Notes: generated by a model not told the origin, from the letters alone. A stretch of DNA of 64,000 bases from Pedobacter jeongneungensis (GCF_000633455.1 NZ_AYMG01000027.1:34408-98407); one strand, 5' to 3'; positions 8,405-17,971 are shown, counted from the stretch's first letter. Made by a program: numbers and translations.

Positions 8405-8815
8405 TTAGCAATATTGCTCAAAAGCACCAATCAGGTTATCAGCAATCATTTGTGCCGGACGACCTTCAATCTGGTGGCGTTCGATCATATGCACCAATTT
8501 ACCATCTTTAAACAAAGCCATTGCCGGAGAAGATGGAGGGAAAGGCATCATGTAGTTCCTGGCCTGATCTACCGCTTCTTTTTCCATACCTGCAAAAACG
8601 GTAACCAATTTATCAGGATGTTTTTCGTGTGCTGCTGCTGCTCTGGCTGCCGGACGTGCATTTGCTGCTGCACAACCACAAACCGAATTCACCACTACCA
8701 ACACCGTACCTTCGCCTTTAATAGCCTGATCTACATCTGCTGCATTTTTTAATTCTTGAAAACCAACGTTAGTTAATTCCTTACGCATTGGTTCTACTAA
8801 ATATTCTGGATACAT
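8405..8815 (-). CDS. BrxA/BrxB family bacilliredoxin
   Basis: A 136-residue YphP/YqiW-type protein with a thioredoxin fold. The active-site C46-G-C48 in NSVCGCAAANARPA matches bacilliredoxins, which remove bacillithiol from modified protein cysteines. The C-terminal MIERHQIEGRPAQMIADNL is also typical. Its redox partner would be YpdA, found at 44336-45304 in this window. Length and start are normal, and a terminator follows the gene. The function depends on the organism making bacillithiol, for which no synthesis gene is visible here. Confidence 0.93.
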   Translation of the reverse strand: MYPEYLVEPMRKELTNVGFQELKNAADVDQAIKGEGTVLVVVNSVCGCAAANARPAARAAAAHEKHPDKLVTVFAGMEKEAVDQARNYMMPFPPSSPAMALFKDGKLVHMIERHQIEGRPAQMIADNLIGAFEQYC

Positions 8816-8859
8816 TATCTTAGTTTTTATTTACAATTTCAATGATACAAAAATAAGAA

Positions 8860-8885
8860 AATCGAATGGCATGCACCATTCGATT
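8860..8885 (-). terminator. Hairpin terminator after the CCC-motif gene
   Basis: Perfect arms AATCGAATGG and CCATTCGATT around a 6-base loop, followed in the leftward direction by TTTCTTATTTTTG. It separates the gene at 8912-9409 from the bacilliredoxin gene. Confidence 0.8.
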
Positions 8886-8911
8886 TATATTTTTAAGGTA
8901 AAATTAATTCA

Positions 8912-9409
8912 CTACTTCACACCTTTAATAAATTCGTCAAATAGCTGAGGATTAGCTATTGCACCTGCAACAATAAGTACAACAACAACGATAAATAATA
9001 AACTTAAAATGGTTGCAATCATTCCGCAGATTTTACCAGCCTTTGCGTTTTTATATGATGATTCGGTATACAAACTGGGATTAAGCTGATACTTTTTCAT
9101 GTCACCTGCGCCCAATATCCACGCAATTACTCCGAATATTAGCCCAAATACACCATAGAAGCAACAAGCGGGGATGGCTAAAATACCCAATACAAGCGAA
9201 GCTGTGGCGTTAGGTAAATTTTGCTGACCAAATCCTCCGGCTCCAAACTGACCAAATGGCGGCTGCTGCTGAAACGGTGGAGGTTGTTGGAAAGGCGGTG
9301 GTGTTACAGGTCCCTGATCAATCGGCTGAAAAGGTGCTGGTTCTGGATTTTGATTCTTTGAAAGATCAATGGGTTTATTTTCTTCGGGATTTCCTTGTTC
9401 TTCTGACAT
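8912..9409 (-). CDS. CCC-motif / DUF4190-like membrane protein
   Basis: A 165-residue protein with a proline- and glutamine-rich cytoplasmic N-terminus (about residues 20-62, including PPPFQQPPPFQ), then NLPNATASLVLGILAIPACC, a membrane hairpin, the soluble segment DMKKYQLNPSLYTESSYKNA and a final membrane helix with AGKICGMIATILS. This is the layout of the Bacteroidota CCC-motif membrane family; here the motif is reduced to ACCFYG. No function is known. It is followed by the DUF2752 gene upstream in the same leftward run. Confidence 0.8.
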   Translation of the reverse strand: MSEEQGNPEENKPIDLSKNQNPEPAPFQPIDQGPVTPPPFQQPPPFQQQPPFGQFGAGGFGQQNLPNATASLVLGILAIPACCFYGVFGLIFGVIAWILGAGDMKKYQLNPSLYTESSYKNAKAGKICGMIATILSLLFIVVVVLIVAGAIANPQLFDEFIKGVK

Positions 9410-9417
9410 CGGTATAT

Positions 9418-9738
9418 TTAGATCAATTGGTGAGTATATATTTTGTAAATGTAATTGATTAAGATAATTACTGCAACACCTGCAAAAACGATTTTAATGA
9501 GCTGTGCTCCAAACTTAAAATCTACTTTAAGGTGAACAATGGTAAATAAAACCACAAAAAGGAGTGGGATTGTTGCCGGGTAAAATTTAAATGAAGATAT
9601 GATATCTCCGCTAAAAAGGGCTAAAACCGAGCGCTGTAAACCACAGCCAGGGCAATCTATCCCGAAATGTGCCTTAAAAGGACAACTAAAAAGATGATTC
9701 CCCAACCAATCGATAAAACTATGTTGCGGTTGAGCCAT
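9418..9738 (-). CDS. DUF2752 membrane protein
   Basis: A 106-residue protein with FGIDCPGCGLQRSVLAL near residue 33, the conserved CPGCGxxR signature of DUF2752, followed by two to three membrane helices. The ATG at 9738 is preferred over the in-frame TTG at 9750 because it is a standard start. The gene overlaps the end of the YkvA gene by 20 bases, which suggests coupled translation. DUF2752 proteins often neighbour CCC-motif proteins in Bacteroidota; function unknown. Confidence 0.83.
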   Translation of the reverse strand: MAQPQHSFIDWLGNHLFSCPFKAHFGIDCPGCGLQRSVLALFSGDIISSFKFYPATIPLLFVVLFTIVHLKVDFKFGAQLIKIVFAGVAVIILINYIYKIYTHQLI

Positions 9739-10153
9739 TAATATCTCCAATAAATTTCACCTGGGCATCTTTCCAGACTTTATATTTTTCGAGGTCCTTA
9801 ACTACCTGCCTGTATACCAGGTTTAAGATATAAATATCGTCAACAAAGCCCAATACAGGTACAAAATCTGGTATCACATCTACGGGCGACAAAAAGTAAA
9901 TCAGTCCTCCTAAAATGGCTATAATGGATCTTTTCGGGATTTCAGTATAGTCGCCGTTTACATAATCTTTCGATACAGCAAACAGCAATACCAGTTTCGA
10001 CCAAACCCCTTCCAGATCGCCTTTATTGGTTACTGCCTTTCCTAAAGCATCTTTAATGGTATTGCTGGCTTTTGTTTTACTACTTAAAATCACCGAAGCC
10101 TTACTTTCCGATTTTCTAAAGAAACCCAATATTTTCTCCCTGTTCAATTTCAT
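9719..10153 (-). CDS. YkvA family (DUF1232) protein
   Basis: A 144-residue protein with a charged N-terminal part and the DUF1232 core GLIYFLSPVDVIPDFVPV followed by GFVDDIYIL at about residues 86-115. The core forms a short membrane-associated helical hairpin. Relatives are widespread and uncharacterised. The preceding lipoprotein gene ends 19 bases upstream, and the next gene overlaps its end, so the three are likely cotranscribed. Confidence 0.85.
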   Translation of the reverse strand: MKLNREKILGFFRKSESKASVILSSKTKASNTIKDALGKAVTNKGDLEGVWSKLVLLFAVSKDYVNGDYTEIPKRSIIAILGGLIYFLSPVDVIPDFVPVLGFVDDIYILNLVYRQVVKDLEKYKVWKDAQVKFIGDINGSTAT

Positions 10154-10171
10154 AGTTAATTGTATTACAAA

Positions 10172-11056
10172 TTAACGGCCAAAAGCATCATAATTGTCTT
10201 CTGCATATTTGGTAAACCGGTCTAATAACTTAATATTTTTATTTTCGACTGAGGTTAAATCATTATCAACGTTGTTTTTAACAGGCACATACCATTCTAC
10301 AGGATCGAAAAAATTTCTAAAAGTCTGTTTTTTAAAGGCATAACCATGTCTGGCAAAAATGGTATTTTTAAGAATCTGGAGATCAAGTTTTCTTAAATTC
10401 TTTACATCTTCCTCTTTAAGTAGCGTTGTTGAAGCGTTTAATTTAAAAATCTGATCGGATGCACTTCTGTAAAAAGGATTTGCCTTCAGGGTATCAACCT
10501 GTCCATCTTCTAAGGTATCCAGTCTTTTTACCATCTTGTGGTCACTCCAGTCTACATAACTCGATTCTGATGGCAACATTAGGCTTGCATTATATTCAAA
10601 GTTCTTTTTGAGTAATTTAAATTCTTTTTCAGGCCATTTTAGTTCTTTTTTGTAGGCATTCCATTTTCCTATTAAGGTATCGCCAACCAGTGTGATTTCA
10701 AATTTTCCATCGTATTTTTCGGTGCCAGGCTCATCTAAAACAAAACTGATTTTACTTCCGTCTTCAGATAATTTACCCAATAGCGGACGGCTGTTACCAG
10801 AAACTACGCTCTGGGCAATTACCGTATCTTTAGTGATTTTTTTGATATTGATATTCAGTTTTTTAATAGCGTCAGACATGTCGCCTTCGTACTCTAATTC
10901 ATCTGTTGTGTAAAAATCACCAACCCAAAAACCATACAGTTCTTTGTGGATTTCCTGTTGAGCCACACCAGCTGCCTTTGTAGTGTTAGTTTTTTTTGTA
11001 TCTCTGCATGACAGCATTAAAAGTGGGACCAGAGCGAGTAATAAGATCTTTTTCAT
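10172..11056 (-). CDS. YARHG-domain lipoprotein
   Basis: A 294-residue exported lipoprotein with a lipobox at LLMLSC (Cys17). The first half (about 40-150) is beta-rich and includes ELYGFWVGDFYTTDELEYEG, resembling lipocalin-like modules. The C-terminal YARHG domain shows NTIFARHGYAFKKQTFRNFF near residue 235, followed by DPVEWYVP. YARHG domains occur on extracellular proteins with an unclear role, possibly binding. No partner is evident; the next gene downstream is the YkvA gene. Confidence 0.85.
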   Translation of the reverse strand: MKKILLLALVPLLMLSCRDTKKTNTTKAAGVAQQEIHKELYGFWVGDFYTTDELEYEGDMSDAIKKLNINIKKITKDTVIAQSVVSGNSRPLLGKLSEDGSKISFVLDEPGTEKYDGKFEITLVGDTLIGKWNAYKKELKWPEKEFKLLKKNFEYNASLMLPSESSYVDWSDHKMVKRLDTLEDGQVDTLKANPFYRSASDQIFKLNASTTLLKEEDVKNLRKLDLQILKNTIFARHGYAFKKQTFRNFFDPVEWYVPVKNNVDNDLTSVENKNIKLLDRFTKYAEDNYDAFGR

Positions 11057-11079
11057 AGTGTTTTATTTGTTTTTATAGG

Positions 11080-11706
11080 TCAAACGATTTTCTTTTTGAT
11101 CAGCCATTCGGCAATTAACAAATTGGGTATCCAGCCCAGCCAGGCGATAATCTGATATACATCCATAGGAGCCGGATGGAATAAATATACTAAAATAACT
11201 TTCCAGAGCCTTAACGTGATGGCAGAAGCTGCTAAAGCAAAACTGCGGTACATGAACTTTTTATGGGCAATTATTTTTCTTTTCAAGATCAATAATATCG
11301 CTTTAATGGTAAACCAGAACCATAAAATACCTAAAATTATGAATGAGGTTTTTGCCATTAACCCGCCATTTGCAAACCAACCAATAAAAATACCTGATGG
11401 TGAGGCAAACAATAACACTAAACCTACATATAAATAGCCCAACCATTGGTGTATTTTAGGATACTTAGCTAAAATTTTGCTGTTAAACTGTGTAAAACCG
11501 GCTAGCAGCACAAAAATGGCACTGTACACATGTATGTAAAATATAGGCAGGTAGGCTTTGATTCCGGATACTTCGGTCTGTTTGATCTGTAAAAAAGAAA
11601 CTTCGCTATTCAAGGGGATATAACGCAAAGTAATCTGCACCATCAGCATAAAAAAATAGGCAAAAAACAATAGCCAGGCCACCTGTTTATAGCTGATGCT
11701 TTTCAT
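11080..11706 (-). CDS. DUF2306 membrane protein
   Basis: A 208-residue integral membrane protein with about six helices. YIHVYSAIFVLLAGFTQF and KIHQWLGYLYVGLVLLF hold paired histidines typical of DUF2306, a family with a cytochrome b561-like look, and RSFALAASAITLRLWKVIL is also characteristic. Haem binding is possible but not shown. The upstream small secreted gene ends directly before this ATG, so the two are probably translated from one mRNA. Confidence 0.85.
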   Translation of the reverse strand: MKSISYKQVAWLLFFAYFFMLMVQITLRYIPLNSEVSFLQIKQTEVSGIKAYLPIFYIHVYSAIFVLLAGFTQFNSKILAKYPKIHQWLGYLYVGLVLLFASPSGIFIGWFANGGLMAKTSFIILGILWFWFTIKAILLILKRKIIAHKKFMYRSFALAASAITLRLWKVILVYLFHPAPMDVYQIIAWLGWIPNLLIAEWLIKKKIV

Positions 11707-12111
11707 TTATTTTTTGTTGAAGAGCGCGAGTAATTTTTTATCGAAGGCTATGGCAACCAATTGTGCATTCACCACATCATCTTCGTAAAGCTGCTGCTTT
11801 TTTGGGTCAAATACAAATCTGGCAATAACAGGCATCCTATCTGCATAACTTTCGTGCAGGTTAAAATTATAGGTTTTCGAATACTCTTGCGATGGATCGG
11901 TTTGAGGGTTCGGACTACTTTCGAGCATAATGCCGTAAGAGGTTCCGCCATTTTTCACCACCCTTTCATAGAGACCTTTGGTAAGCTGTTTGCACCTTGG
12001 TGAGGTTTCTACAATTTTATACGCAATTTGTGCTTTGTAGCTTTCTTTAACCTGGGCTTTTGAATATATCGATGATGTTAGAATGAAAAAAAATAGTAAG
12101 GTATTTTTCAT
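11707..12111 (-). CDS. Small secreted protein of unknown function
   Basis: The ATG at 12111 is chosen because it begins a good signal peptide (MKNTLLFFFILTSSIYSKAQ); an earlier in-frame start at 12144 would place hydrophilic residues in front of it. The mature part of about 114 residues has two features: SPRCKQLTKGLYERVVKNGG and a C-terminal FDPKKQQLYEDDVVNAQLV. No family was recognised. The stop abuts the start of the DUF2306 gene. GTCAT-type hairpin repeat DNA lies just upstream at 12143-12197. Confidence 0.75.
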   Translation of the reverse strand: MKNTLLFFFILTSSIYSKAQVKESYKAQIAYKIVETSPRCKQLTKGLYERVVKNGGTSYGIMLESSPNPQTDPSQEYSKTYNFNLHESYADRMPVIARFVFDPKKQQLYEDDVVNAQLVAIAFDKKLLALFNKK

Positions 12112-12142
12112 AATTAGTTGCGTTATTAAATTATACGAAGTC

Positions 12143-12197
12143 ACAGTGAGTTTGTCGAAATAGCCTGTAAAGTCTTCGACAGGCTCAGACTGACACG
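12143..12197. repeat. GTCAT-type hairpin repeat (TGAGCCTGTCGAAG form)
   Basis: Imperfect inverted copies of TGTCAGTCTGAGCCTGTCGA lie between the secreted-protein gene and the GH3 gene. A related hairpin is at 14697-14742. Confidence 0.7.
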
Positions 12198-12218
12198 CAT
12201 AAATTAGACTTATTAAAT

Positions 12219-13736
12219 TTAAGTAGATTTCATTATATCCAAAATATCATCAATGTATTTACGCTCATTAGCGAGGCGTGGCACTTTATGCTGCCCGCCC
12301 AGTTTATCTTTTGCCTTTAACCAGTTATAAAACGTATTTTCGGGTGCGTTGTGTACCTTAGGACGGGCCAGCGCCATATCTTTAAAGCGTTTGGCATCGT
12401 AATCAGAGTTAACTTCACGCAATGTGCCATCCATGATATCGACAAACTTCTCAAAATCGTTAGGCTGTTTATCAAATTCGATGATCCACTCATGCCCTCC
12501 GGCCTTTTCGCCTTTAAAGTAAATCGGTCCGGCGGTATAATCTTTTATTTCGGCACCAGTTTCCAGGCAAGCTTTTGTTAAGGCTTGTTCGGCGTTGTCA
12601 ATAATTACCTCTTCACCAAAGGCATTAATGAAATGTTTGGTACGTCCTGTAATTTTTATGCGGTAAGGAGAAAGCGAGGTAAACTGAATAGTATCTCCAA
12701 TCATGTAGCGCCACAAACCACCATTCGTAGAAATCACGATGGCGTAATTTTTATGCAGTTCTACTTCTCCAAGTAATAATGCTTTAGGATTTTCTTCACA
12801 GATATTCTCCATTGGAACAAACTCATAGAAAATACCATAATCGAGCATTAGCAACATCTCTTCTGAGTTATCCTGGTCCTGAATACCAAAAAATCCTTCG
12901 GATGCATTGTAAGTTTCCAGATAATACATGTCATCGGATGGGATGAGTTGCTTAAACTGCTCACGATAGGGGGCAAAGTTTACCGCACCATGAATATATA
13001 ACTCTAAGTTTGGCCAAACTTCCAGTAAATTCTGTTTTCCGGTAAGTTCGAGCACTTTTTTTGCCAGTACGATGGTCCATGTGGGTACCCCTGAAATACT
13101 GGTTACGTTTTCGTTGATGGTGGCTTCGGCCATTCTATCCATCTTGATTTCGTAATTGTCCATCAGGGCGATGGACATGTCCGGTGTACGGTAATATTCG
13201 GCCCATATGGGAAGATTTTTGATCAGCACTGCTGATAAATCGCCATAAAAACAATCTTCGTTTAACTGGTTAACCTGATGGCTGCCACCTAAAACTAAAC
13301 CTTTACCGGTAAACATCTGGTTATCAGGGCGGTTATTACAATAAATAGAAAGCATATCCTTACCGCCTTTAAAATGGCATTCTTCTAATGATTCTGGAGA
13401 AACCGGAATAAACTTGCTTCTATCGCTGGTGGTACCCGATGATTTTGCAAACCATTTAACATCAGATGGCCAAAGGATATTTTGCTCGCCATTAAGCATA
13501 CGCTCAATAAATGGCTTCAGGCTATCGTAATTTTGGATGGGAACCCGCTCCTGGTATTGTTGCGGGGTTAAAATTGACTTATAATCGTATTTTTTGCCCC
13601 ATTCAGTATTTTCTGCACTATCGATCAAAGTATGGAACCACTCTTCCTGAACATCGTAGGGGTATTTCATAAAAAGCTCGATCTGGTGGATCCGCTTTTT
13701 CATTAACCAGGTAAAAATTGAATTTACAAATGCCAT
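12219..13736 (-). CDS. GH3 family acyl-adenylate-forming enzyme
   Basis: A 505-residue member of the GH3 (auxin-responsive promoter) family of the ANL superfamily. Plant members adenylate acids and join them to amino acids; the bacterial substrate is unknown. The phosphate-binding loop reads FAKSSGTTSDRSKFIPVS at about residues 110-127. The adenylate region includes TYNASEGFFGIQ, and the hinge region includes KITGRTKHFINAFGEEV. Length and start are normal. In Bacteroidota it commonly neighbours lptB, as here, although 193 bases separate them. Confidence 0.88.
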   Translation of the reverse strand: MAFVNSIFTWLMKKRIHQIELFMKYPYDVQEEWFHTLIDSAENTEWGKKYDYKSILTPQQYQERVPIQNYDSLKPFIERMLNGEQNILWPSDVKWFAKSSGTTSDRSKFIPVSPESLEECHFKGGKDMLSIYCNNRPDNQMFTGKGLVLGGSHQVNQLNEDCFYGDLSAVLIKNLPIWAEYYRTPDMSIALMDNYEIKMDRMAEATINENVTSISGVPTWTIVLAKKVLELTGKQNLLEVWPNLELYIHGAVNFAPYREQFKQLIPSDDMYYLETYNASEGFFGIQDQDNSEEMLLMLDYGIFYEFVPMENICEENPKALLLGEVELHKNYAIVISTNGGLWRYMIGDTIQFTSLSPYRIKITGRTKHFINAFGEEVIIDNAEQALTKACLETGAEIKDYTAGPIYFKGEKAGGHEWIIEFDKQPNDFEKFVDIMDGTLREVNSDYDAKRFKDMALARPKVHNAPENTFYNWLKAKDKLGGQHKVPRLANERKYIDDILDIMKST

Positions 13737-13929
13737 CTTTAAATGTTAAAGTGAATGAGCCTCGTTTTGCCAAAGGTTTTCATACTTGCCCATTGATTAC
13801 GCAGGGATACGCACAGATTTTTATACACAGTAAATAGTTTTATAACTTTAGTTTTAATATCGCGATTAGGCAACACCCAAAATGAAAATTTGTTTGTTGA
13901 TCAAAATACTTTTATTGGCGATAGAATGC

Positions 13930-14670
13930 TTAAACATCAAATTTTTTCCGTTTTAAAACGAAGTTCGATCCTAAATATACTTTTCTAACCATTTCGTTTT
14001 CGGCCAAAACTTCGGGTACACCCTGTTCTAAAATTTTACCTTCAAAAAGCAAGTATGCCCTATCGGTAATGGAAAGCGTTTCCTGCACGTTGTGGTCGGT
14101 AATTAAAATGCCGATATTTTTATGTTTTAATTTGGCAACAATACTTTGGATTTCTTCTACGGCAATTGGATCCACACCCGCAAAAGGCTCATCCAATAAA
14201 ATGAAATTAGGGTTGGCCGCTAGAGCACGGGCAATCTCGGTACGGCGACGCTCACCACCTGATAATAAATCGCCCCGGTTTTTACGTACTTTATGTAAGC
14301 TAAACTCATTGATCAGTTCTTCAAGTTTGTCTTTTTGTTCTTCCTTGCTCATTTTACTCATTTCCAAAATGGCAAGAATATTATCTTCTACAGTAAGTTT
14401 TCTAAAAACTGATGCTTCCTGAGCCAGATAACCGATTCCTTTCTGTGCCCTGCGGTACATCGGATCTTCCGTAATTTCTTCTTCTTCTAAAAATATACGT
14501 CCTTCATTCGGTTTAATCAAACCTACAATCATGTAAAACGAAGTTGTTTTCCCGGCACCGTTTGGCCCTAAAAGTCCAACAATCTCCCCCTGACTTACGT
14601 TAAAGGAAACATTGTTTACAACAGTACGCTGTTTGTATTTTTTAACCAGGTTTTCGGCTCTTAATATCAT
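13930..14670 (-). CDS. lptB: LPS export ABC transporter ATP-binding protein
   Basis: Cytoplasmic ATPase that drives LptFG-mediated extraction of lipopolysaccharide from the inner membrane. The 246-residue protein has Walker A GPNGAGKTT (about 35-43), Q-loop YLAQEASVF, signature LLSGGERRRTEIARAL, Walker B FILLDEPFAGVDP and switch histidine in ITDHNVQETLS. The GGERRR signature and EPFAGVDP are characteristic of LptB rather than other ABC ATPases. LptC/LptA genes are not adjacent. The upstream neighbour is recJ, with a GTCAT-type hairpin repeat between. Confidence 0.95.
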   Translation of the reverse strand: MILRAENLVKKYKQRTVVNNVSFNVSQGEIVGLLGPNGAGKTTSFYMIVGLIKPNEGRIFLEEEEITEDPMYRRAQKGIGYLAQEASVFRKLTVEDNILAILEMSKMSKEEQKDKLEELINEFSLHKVRKNRGDLLSGGERRRTEIARALAANPNFILLDEPFAGVDPIAVEEIQSIVAKLKHKNIGILITDHNVQETLSITDRAYLLFEGKILEQGVPEVLAENEMVRKVYLGSNFVLKRKKFDV

Positions 14671-14696
14671 ATATTGATTGATATTCTTTGGTTATC

Positions 14697-14742
14697 ACAT
14701 TGAGCTTGTCGAAATGTTCTTCGACAGGATCAGGATGATACC
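14697..14742. repeat. GTCAT-type hairpin repeat (GAGCTTGTCGAA form)
   Basis: ATTGAGCTTGTCGAA and TTCGACAGGATCAGGAT form an imperfect palindrome between recJ and lptB. Confidence 0.65.
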
Positions 14743-14752
14743 TTAGAAATAT

Positions 14753-16453
14753 TTAATTAACTTTTATTCCTTTAATATTTAATTGCAAACGTTTTTTATC
14801 ACGCCACACGTTTTCTTCTAACGTATAACAAACAGAAAATGGCACCTTTGGTTGTAAAAGGTTTTGAAATTCTGCCAAGCCAAATGCAATGCCTTCAAAA
14901 ATAGGCGAATTTTGTTGTTTTATATTAATTTTTAAATGATTTTGGCCAACAGCCATAGCATGCTGCGCGAGGTATACATTGTGCGTAACAAAAATCGGCG
15001 ACATATTTTCAGGTCCGAATGGCCCCATTTGCGATAAAACCCTGTAAAACTTACCGTCAATCTGCGCCAGTTCTATTTCTGCATCGATCCTGATCATTGG
15101 TGTAAGCAATTCTTCTGTAATGCTAGCAGATACAATTTCTTCAAATTTATCGGCAAAAGCATCAATATTATGCTCTTGCATAGTTAAACCGGCAGCAAAT
15201 TTATGTCCGCCATATTGATCCAATAAATGCGCGCAGCCACTTAAAGCTTCATATAAATCGAAGCCCACTACCGAGCGGCACGAACCCGCCACATGTCCGT
15301 TAGATTTAGTGAGTACAATTGTTGGGCGGTAATATTTTTCGGTTAAACGCGAGGCTACAATCCCGATTACTCCTTTGTGCCAGCTTTCGTTAAACACTAC
15401 GGTGGTTTTCCTGTTGATGAGGATTTCACTTTCGCCAATTAAGGCCAAAGCTTCGCGGGTAATGTCCTGATCGTAAGTTTTTCGTTCCGTATTTTTAAGA
15501 TTGATGAGTTCACTTTGCTCCAATGAGTTACTATCCACCTGGCAAAGCAGCATGGCAACGGCATGTTTTGCGTGATCTATCCTTCCGGCCGCATTAATCC
15601 GCGGACCTAAGGTGAAAACCACATCGGTAATACTGTAATTTTCCGTTTTGCCCGAAACTTCCATCAAAGCCCTTAAGCCTTCGCAGGGATTGCTATTTAA
15701 TTTTTTAAGCCCATAATAAGCCAAAATCCTGTTTTCGCCTACTACCGGTACAATATCGGCAGCTATGCTTACCATAACCAAATCTAAATATTGCAGATAA
15801 GTTGCTTTAGCTAGTCCATGTTTTTGCGCATAAGCCTGTGCCAGTTTAAATCCAATACCACAGCCGGCAAGCTCTTTAAAAGGATATGGGCAATCAGCAC
15901 GTTTAGGATCTAAAACCGCAATGGCCTGAGGCAGTTCATCGCCCGGTAAATGGTGATCGCAGATAATGAAATCGACTCCTAGACTATTGGCATAATCAAT
16001 TTTATCGATAGATTTTATACCACAATCCAGGGCAATAATTAAAGAAAATCCGTTTGCATTTGCATAATCTATCCCTGCGGTAGAAATGCCGTAACCTTCC
16101 AGATAACGGTCTGGAATGTAATATTCTATATTTTTAGTGAGCTGTGAAAAGAAACTGAAAGCCAGCGCAACCGAAGTTGTACCATCTACATCGTAATCGC
16201 CATAGATTAATATTTTTTCGTGAGTAGCCAATGCGGTTTCGATACGGGCAATAGCAACATCCATATCCTTCATTAAAAAAGGATCATGAAGATGATCGAG
16301 GTCTGGCCTGAAGAAATCTTTGGCCTGATCGAAATCACAAATATTCCGCTGCACCAGTATTTGAGCAAGTGAGCGATCTATATTAAGTTGTTCTGCTATT
16401 TTTGTTATCGTGTCATCATTACAATCCGATGCCAGCACCCATCTTTTTTCCAT
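14753..16453 (-). CDS. recJ: Single-stranded-DNA-specific exonuclease RecJ
   Basis: 5'-3' exonuclease acting on single-stranded DNA in recombination and mismatch repair. The 566-residue protein has DHH motif I G85-D-Y-D-V-D90, the D166-H-H168 motif, GPRINAAGRIDHA, and in the DHHA1 part GVIGIVASRL and the GGH motif in QYGGHKFAAGLTM. A C-terminal OB-fold follows. Length is normal for RecJ. The ATG at 16453 is supported by the N-terminal start MEKRWVLASD typical of relatives. Confidence 0.96.
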   Translation of the reverse strand: MEKRWVLASDCNDDTITKIAEQLNIDRSLAQILVQRNICDFDQAKDFFRPDLDHLHDPFLMKDMDVAIARIETALATHEKILIYGDYDVDGTTSVALAFSFFSQLTKNIEYYIPDRYLEGYGISTAGIDYANANGFSLIIALDCGIKSIDKIDYANSLGVDFIICDHHLPGDELPQAIAVLDPKRADCPYPFKELAGCGIGFKLAQAYAQKHGLAKATYLQYLDLVMVSIAADIVPVVGENRILAYYGLKKLNSNPCEGLRALMEVSGKTENYSITDVVFTLGPRINAAGRIDHAKHAVAMLLCQVDSNSLEQSELINLKNTERKTYDQDITREALALIGESEILINRKTTVVFNESWHKGVIGIVASRLTEKYYRPTIVLTKSNGHVAGSCRSVVGFDLYEALSGCAHLLDQYGGHKFAAGLTMQEHNIDAFADKFEEIVSASITEELLTPMIRIDAEIELAQIDGKFYRVLSQMGPFGPENMSPIFVTHNVYLAQHAMAVGQNHLKINIKQQNSPIFEGIAFGLAEFQNLLQPKVPFSVCYTLEENVWRDKKRLQLNIKGIKVN

Positions 16454-16556
16454 TTTATTCTGTCTCCGAACAGTAAATATACATTTTAATTGGATATGAT
16501 GGCGGCAAACTTTAGTGAGCTGACGAACAACCCCCTTAATAACAAAATGTTAGGTT

Positions 16557-17882
16557 TTACTTTGAATTTCCAGGATATGCCGAGTAAAGTTTCATCAAAT
16601 GCGCTTTCTGATCTGCATATTTAGCATCATCTATTAAGTTTACGCGCTCTGCCGGATCCCAGGATAAATTGTATAACTCGCTAAGTTCTTTATCATCTTT
16701 TTTAGTAATCCTAAGTTTCCAGTCACCATCTTTCACCCCTTCTAAAACATAGTTATGGTAATAGATTGGGCGATGCGTTTTACTATAACCTTTGTTGGTA
16801 AGTAATCCCGAAACAGATTCACCATCATACACTCTTTGAGGTAGTTTGCTTTTTGTCCATTCAGCAAGCGTAGGAAAAACATCCAGATTAGAAATTGGTT
16901 TGGTTAACTGGGTATTGTTAAGGGTATGGCCTTTCCAGTATACGATAAACGGCACGCGGTGACCACCCTCGTAAGAAATCCCTTTCGAGCCCCTAAAAAT
17001 CCCAGCAGAGCCTACATGATAAAATTTGGTAAACCCATCATCATACATCCGTTGTGGTGCATTAATCCACGGGCCATTATCGCTGGTGAAAATAAAAATG
17101 GTATTATCTGCCTGTCCAGAAGCGACTACCTGTTTCCAGATTGCGGCTAAACCTGCATCCATATCTTCAATTACATCGCCCAGTTCGCCTCCTGCTGACG
17201 GTGCTATTCTGCTTTTTTGAGCGGCAAATGCCACAGGCAAGTGCGGCATATTCTGCGCCAGGTAAAGAAAAAACGGTTTCTTTTCTGCTGCACTTTTTTT
17301 AATAAATTTAATCGACTCGCGGGTATAAGAACTCGTCAAAATACTATCGTGTGGTTTATAAATCTCTGGTTTTGTATTTCTGAAAATCTTAATCGTGGTA
17401 TCTGTTTTTACATAAGGTGCCCTGTAATCATGACTGTATAAAAGACCGTAAAACTCATCAAACCCTTTTTTATTGGGTAATGAAACGCCATGATCGCCCA
17501 AATGCCATTTGCCCACCAATGCGGTAGCATAACCCGATTGTTTAAGCATCTGTGCAATCGTAATTTCATCTTCGGGTATGCCACGTTTATCGCCCGGGCC
17601 TATTGGCCATGGCAGATCCATTCTGTTGCAATATCTTCCTGTTAATAATGATGCCCTGGATGGAGTACAGGTTGGTGAAGTGGTTACAAAGTTTGTAGCT
17701 TTTATTCCTTTCGCTGCCATTCCATCCAAGAAAGGTGTTTTTATCAGCGGACTACCATAACATGAAATATCGGCATAACCCATATCATCGGCCAATACAA
17801 TTATTACGTTTGGCTTTTGTTGTGCTTTTAACTGTATGGAAAGGCTGCAAGCCAGCAGAAAAATTAAAATTCGAAGATTCAT
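16557..17882 (-). CDS. Secreted sulfatase (formylglycine type)
   Basis: A 441-residue exported sulfatase with a signal peptide ending near LKAQ (residue 21). D32-D33 bind calcium, and C72-TPSR76 is the site where an anaerobic or aerobic maturase converts Cys to formylglycine. GKWHLGDHG and FTSDNGPW supply further catalytic and metal ligands. The family removes sulfate from sugars or other esters; in Bacteroidota many act on glycans. No polysaccharide utilisation locus surrounds it, so the substrate is unknown. The gene is divergent from the Fic gene. Confidence 0.92.
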   Translation of the reverse strand: MNLRILIFLLACSLSIQLKAQQKPNVIIVLADDMGYADISCYGSPLIKTPFLDGMAAKGIKATNFVTTSPTCTPSRASLLTGRYCNRMDLPWPIGPGDKRGIPEDEITIAQMLKQSGYATALVGKWHLGDHGVSLPNKKGFDEFYGLLYSHDYRAPYVKTDTTIKIFRNTKPEIYKPHDSILTSSYTRESIKFIKKSAAEKKPFFLYLAQNMPHLPVAFAAQKSRIAPSAGGELGDVIEDMDAGLAAIWKQVVASGQADNTIFIFTSDNGPWINAPQRMYDDGFTKFYHVGSAGIFRGSKGISYEGGHRVPFIVYWKGHTLNNTQLTKPISNLDVFPTLAEWTKSKLPQRVYDGESVSGLLTNKGYSKTHRPIYYHNYVLEGVKDGDWKLRITKKDDKELSELYNLSWDPAERVNLIDDAKYADQKAHLMKLYSAYPGNSK

Positions 17883-17963
17883 GCCTGAAATTTAAGCATC
17901 ATATTTTACAAAAAAAGGAAGTATCCAAGCTTTTACCGAAACTAATACTAGTGTTTAGATTGT

Positions 17964-17971
17964 TACCTTTG
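17964..17971 (+). promoter_or_regulatory. Candidate -7 element for the Fic gene
   Basis: TACCTTTG matches the Bacteroidota -7 consensus TAnnTTTG, 54 bases before the Fic start. No convincing TTTG lies 19-21 bases upstream, so the call is tentative. Confidence 0.35.

Noticed and set aside
13860..13960. A 24-codon frame starting near 13882 before lptB's end
   Set aside because: It overlaps the lptB 3' end on the other strand, is very short and lacks any start signal or conserved look.
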